A stretch of DNA of 7,210 bases, taken from Planctomycetota bacterium (lineage in GTDB: Bacteria; Planctomycetota; SZUA-567; H5-PLA8; CALKMO01). A program made the translations under genes and the position numbers. Under the pieces are notes generated by a model. That model was not told the origin of the DNA, searched no databases, and was given only the letters and a program-made list of their open reading frames with translations. Where the stretch lies: contig JAOACM010000227.1 of NCBI GenBank assembly GCA_026417845.1, positions 1 through 7,210 on the forward strand, in the 5' to 3' direction. Positions 5,715 to 7,210 of this stretch are shown here, in pieces; the stretch's first letter is position 1; every line of letters starts with the position of its first letter.

Positions 5715-5780
5715 TCCTTCCCGTGGCGGGACTCCGCCGGCTCCCATTACGCGGGTCCGCGCCCATCCGCCGCCGGCGCT

Positions 5781-6311
5781 TCAGGATGCGGGCCGGTTCT
5801 CACCGCTTCCGCTTCCGCTTCCGCTCTGGGCCGGCTTCCCCTGGAGAGCGTCGGGCCGGACTACTATCTTGTCGCCTTCGACCCGCACGACTCTGATGGG
5901 CGATCCCGGATCAACGTGCATCCCTTCGGTTATCACGTCATATTTGTCGTCGCCTATTCTGGCGGTCCCGGCGGGACGCAGCGGTGTAAGCGCGGTCCCG
6001 TTTTTGCCGACGAGGGCGGCGTAACGCCTGGCCAGTTCATCCTGGGCCCCGGCAGTTACCTCGGAGGTGACCGCGATGCGCGAGGACCTGAGGTAGCGCA
6101 GTCCGATCGCGATGGCGGCCGGGGCCAGCAGCAGGTCGAGGATGGCGATCGTCAGGCCGTAGTAGTTCGACACGCGATAGGCGGCGAAGATGCTGCCGGC
6201 GAGCGCGGCGAAGGCGAGTATAGAAAGCAATCCCATGCTGGGCGTTATGAATTCCAGGACGATAAATGCCACCATCAGGACCATAAGGAATAAAGAAAGG
6301 AACTCGGCCAT
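5781..6311 (-). CDS. NfeD-like membrane protein (second gene of pair)
   Basis: The product has 176 residues. Three hydrophobic segments are seen at about 4-20, 26-45 and 52-72. A soluble C-terminal domain follows at about 98-152 with the NfeD/OB-fold signature: VGKNGTALTPLRPAG, then RIGDDKYDVITEGMHV and a closing RVVRVEGDKIVVRP. NfeD proteins are membrane partners of SPFH (stomatin/flotillin-like) proteins in membrane organisation; neither an SPFH gene nor a ClpP-type protease domain is present here. The ATG at 6311 overlaps the upstream stop (TGATG), and GGAGGA (6323-6318) sits six bases before it, so the two genes are co-translated. The tail is a Ser-Gly repeat encoded by a 6-bp DNA repeat. 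Confidence 0.88.
   Translation of the reverse strand: MAEFLSLFLMVLMVAFIVLEFITPSMGLLSILAFAALAGSIFAAYRVSNYYGLTIAILDLLLAPAAIAIGLRYLRSSRIAVTSEVTAGAQDELARRYAALVGKNGTALTPLRPAGTARIGDDKYDVITEGMHVDPGSPIRVVRVEGDKIVVRPDALQGKPAQSGSGSGSGENRPAS
5803..5823. repeat. Hexamer microsatellite in the NfeD-like gene
   Basis: CCGCTT is repeated three and a half times and encodes alternating Ser and Gly on the minus strand near the C-terminus (residues 163-170). Each unit is six bases, so changes in copy number keep the frame and only lengthen the tail. Confidence 0.7.
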
Positions 6312-6934
6312 CAGCTTTCCTCCGATCCGGCGCCGCCGCCCGGATCCGGCTCAGGCGCCTGCGCTCCCGGTTTCCGCTCGATCACTATTATTTCGCCCCC
6401 GGCATCCCGTGTCACCGTCACCTCGGCGCCTTCTTCTATCCAGCCGGAACCCGAGACGGCGTCCACGATGTCCTCGCCGATCCTGACCCTTCCGACCGGC
6501 CTGAGCGGACTGAGCGCAGTCCCCGACCTGCCGACCATGCTCCGACAGTCCCAGGTACATTCCGAACCGCCGGGCACGGCCGCCTCTCTGACCTCCTCCG
6601 ACAATACCAGCGGCGAATGCGCCAGCGCGTATCTGGCGAAATAGACGAACCCCACCACAAAGGGCAAACCGAACAGCATTACGAAGATCGCCCTTTTGAT
6701 GTCGAAGCCGTCGGGGTGCGGGCTCCGGAAGGCCCACCACACCGCCAGAGCAATCCAGCCGGCCAGCTTCACGAACGTTCCTGCGCCCGGCAGCTTATGT
6801 TCGAGCAGGATGGCGACGGCGCCCAGTACCAGCACGAAGACGATCACGAAAACGATAATGCCGAAGAGATCGGCGCCGGTCAACGGCGCGGCGGGCGGGG
6901 GGGGCGGCCGCGGAGCATTCGGCGGCGCTACCAT
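6311..6934 (-). CDS. NfeD-like membrane protein with Pro-rich N-terminus (first gene of pair)
   Basis: The product has 207 residues if the start is the ATG at 6934, preceded closely by GAGGA. The frame is open for 73 more codons upstream, but that part is Arg-rich, contains a hairpin-forming sequence and does not look coding. Residues 8-17 are Pro/Ala-rich. Hydrophobic segments lie at about 24-44, 53-68 and 82-104. The C-terminal domain (about 132-187) has MVGRSGTALSPLRPVG, RIGEDIVDAV and EVTVTRDAGGEIIVIE, parallel to the NfeD-like gene that follows. The two proteins are probably paralogues that work in one complex in the membrane; this is inferred from overlap and similarity. Odd points are two Cys (126 and 130) just before the soluble domain and a run of eight C on the coding strand at residues 11-13. 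Confidence 0.85.
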   Translation of the reverse strand: MVAPPNAPRPPPPPAAPLTGADLFGIIVFVIVFVLVLGAVAILLEHKLPGAGTFVKLAGWIALAVWWAFRSPHPDGFDIKRAIFVMLFGLPFVVGFVYFARYALAHSPLVLSEEVREAAVPGGSECTWDCRSMVGRSGTALSPLRPVGRVRIGEDIVDAVSGSGWIEEGAEVTVTRDAGGEIIVIERKPGAQAPEPDPGGGAGSEES

Positions 6935-6969
6935 GGTTTCCTCACGTCGTCTCCCCGGCGCCTTCCGGC

Positions 6970-7006
6970 GGCCGGCGGTCCCGTTATCGGGATCGCGCCG
7001 CCGGCC
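6970..7006 (-). other. Large leader hairpin upstream of the NfeD-like genes
   Basis: GGCCGGCGG (6970-6978) pairs with CCGCCGGCC (6998-7006), and inside it TCCCG (6979-6983) pairs with CGGGA (6988-6992) around the loop TTAT. This makes 14 base pairs with one five-base bulge. It lies 36-72 bases before the ATG at 6934, where it would be part of the mRNA leader. A role in attenuation or mRNA stability is possible but not shown. Confidence 0.45.
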
Positions 7007-7049
7007 GGCCGCGCGCGCCCGTCCCCGGGACACCCGCGGGCCGGGCGGG

Positions 7050-7055
7050 ATTATC
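7050..7055 (-). promoter_or_regulatory. Possible -10 element for the NfeD-like unit
   Basis: On the minus strand GATAAT lies within the A/T-rich island TATAGGATAAT (7060-7050), about 115 bases before the ATG. No matching -35 hexamer was found at the proper distance, so the call is weak. Confidence 0.3.
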
Positions 7056-7116
7056 CTATAACGCCGCCGGGCGCGAAGGGTACTCCCTCGGGCCGCAACG
7101 CCTCGCGCGGGCGCGG

Positions 7117-7187
7117 GCAACTGTTTGCCGTGCCCACAATGTGGTCGCCGCAACGGGCAGAGCGGACCCCATTTGTACCAACGCTAC
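7117..7187 (-). mobile_element. Family-1 element, copy C, truncated, reverse orientation
   Basis: Read on the minus strand this contains the right two thirds of a family-1 element: the core (TACAAATGGGGTCCGCTCTG) and the right end CACGGCAAACAGTTGC. The left end is missing. It stops at 7187, where a plus-oriented left end begins. Confidence 0.65.
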
Positions 7188-7210
7188 GTAATTGTTTGCC
7201 GGGTTCTGGC
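7188..7210 (+). mobile_element. Family-1 element, copy D, left end, continuing past the right edge
   Basis: GTAATTGTTTGCC (7188-7200) is followed by GGGTTCTGGC, which parallels GCGTTCAGGT after the left end of copy B. A fourth copy therefore probably starts here and runs out of the window. Confidence 0.6.

Larger units (their letters stand above)
5287..5780. other. Convergent spacer with nested repeats and hairpins
   Basis: This spacer separates two convergent transcription units. It contains a small hairpin (5291-5311), a lone repeat end (5317-5329), a complete family-1 element (5342-5473), possible remnants of an older copy, and a strong hairpin (5691-5714). A minus-strand frame near 5470-5620 has a short protein-like stretch (LPGCYAPEGVIVYRAQAG) but no start signal, and I do not call it a gene. 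Confidence 0.5.
6935..7116. other. Leader region of the NfeD-like unit
   Basis: No gene is supported here. The region contains the large hairpin at 6970-7006 and a possible -10 element at 7050-7055. Its very high G+C and lack of clean frames with a start signal argue for an untranslated leader and promoter region. Confidence 0.5.

Noticed and set aside
5470..5766. Minus-strand open frame of 98 codons in the convergent spacer
   Set aside because: It crosses a strong hairpin and a repeat remnant, has no binding site, and only about 20 residues look protein-like.
6935..7153. Upstream extension of the first NfeD-like gene by 73 codons
   Set aside because: It is Arg-rich, covers the leader hairpin and reaches into the family-1 repeat. 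The ATG at 6934 has its own binding site and leads straight into the first membrane segment.

Overview
This is a GC-rich bacterial window with five protein-coding genes and an unusually dense set of short, terminally inverted intergenic elements. No rRNA, tRNA, CRISPR array or complete transposase gene was seen. The host cannot be named from 7 kb. The large esterase with its C-terminal extension and the secreted two-repeat beta protein recall genomes of the Planctomycetota/Lentisphaerota (PVC) type or similar subsurface lineages; this is an impression from protein style, not a placement.

Layout. Positions 1-2005 (minus) hold a membrane-anchored alpha/beta hydrolase of the prolyl-oligopeptidase/esterase type, whose C-terminus lies beyond the left edge. 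Positions 2006-2701 hold three different repeat elements in a row (2028-2154, 2182-2250, 2344-2500) and then a good sigma70-type promoter (2528-2556). Positions 2702-3402 (plus) are a two-gene unit with overlapping stop and start codons: a nickel-hydrogenase maturation protease (peptidase M52) and a small Cys/His-rich protein. Positions 3403-4107 again carry repeats, including two of the same families in the same order and orientation (3537-3700 and 3943-4097). Positions 4108-5286 (plus) encode an exported protein built from two related beta-rich domains. Positions 5287-5780 lie between convergent genes and hold a nested repeat and a strong hairpin. Positions 5781-6934 (minus) are two overlapping NfeD-like membrane protein genes. 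Positions 6935-7210 hold a structured leader and two more repeat copies at the right edge.

The most interesting result is in the spacers. Two families look like non-autonomous transposable elements (MITEs) with insertion footprints still readable. One, of about 155 bp, has 13-bp or longer inverted ends and 9-bp target duplications; the duplication is perfect at 3934-3942/4098-4106. The other, of 127-132 bp, has GTAA-type ends and 8-bp duplications matching at 7 of 8 positions in two copies. This is the end sequence and duplication length expected of IS66-family transposition. In two cases the element sits directly upstream of a gene's ribosome binding site, and in one of these the duplicated target is the binding site itself. 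These insertions probably separated the genes from their original promoters.

The genes do not form one pathway. The hydrogenase protease has no hydrogenase gene beside it here, and the two genes of its unit are bracketed by direct repeats.
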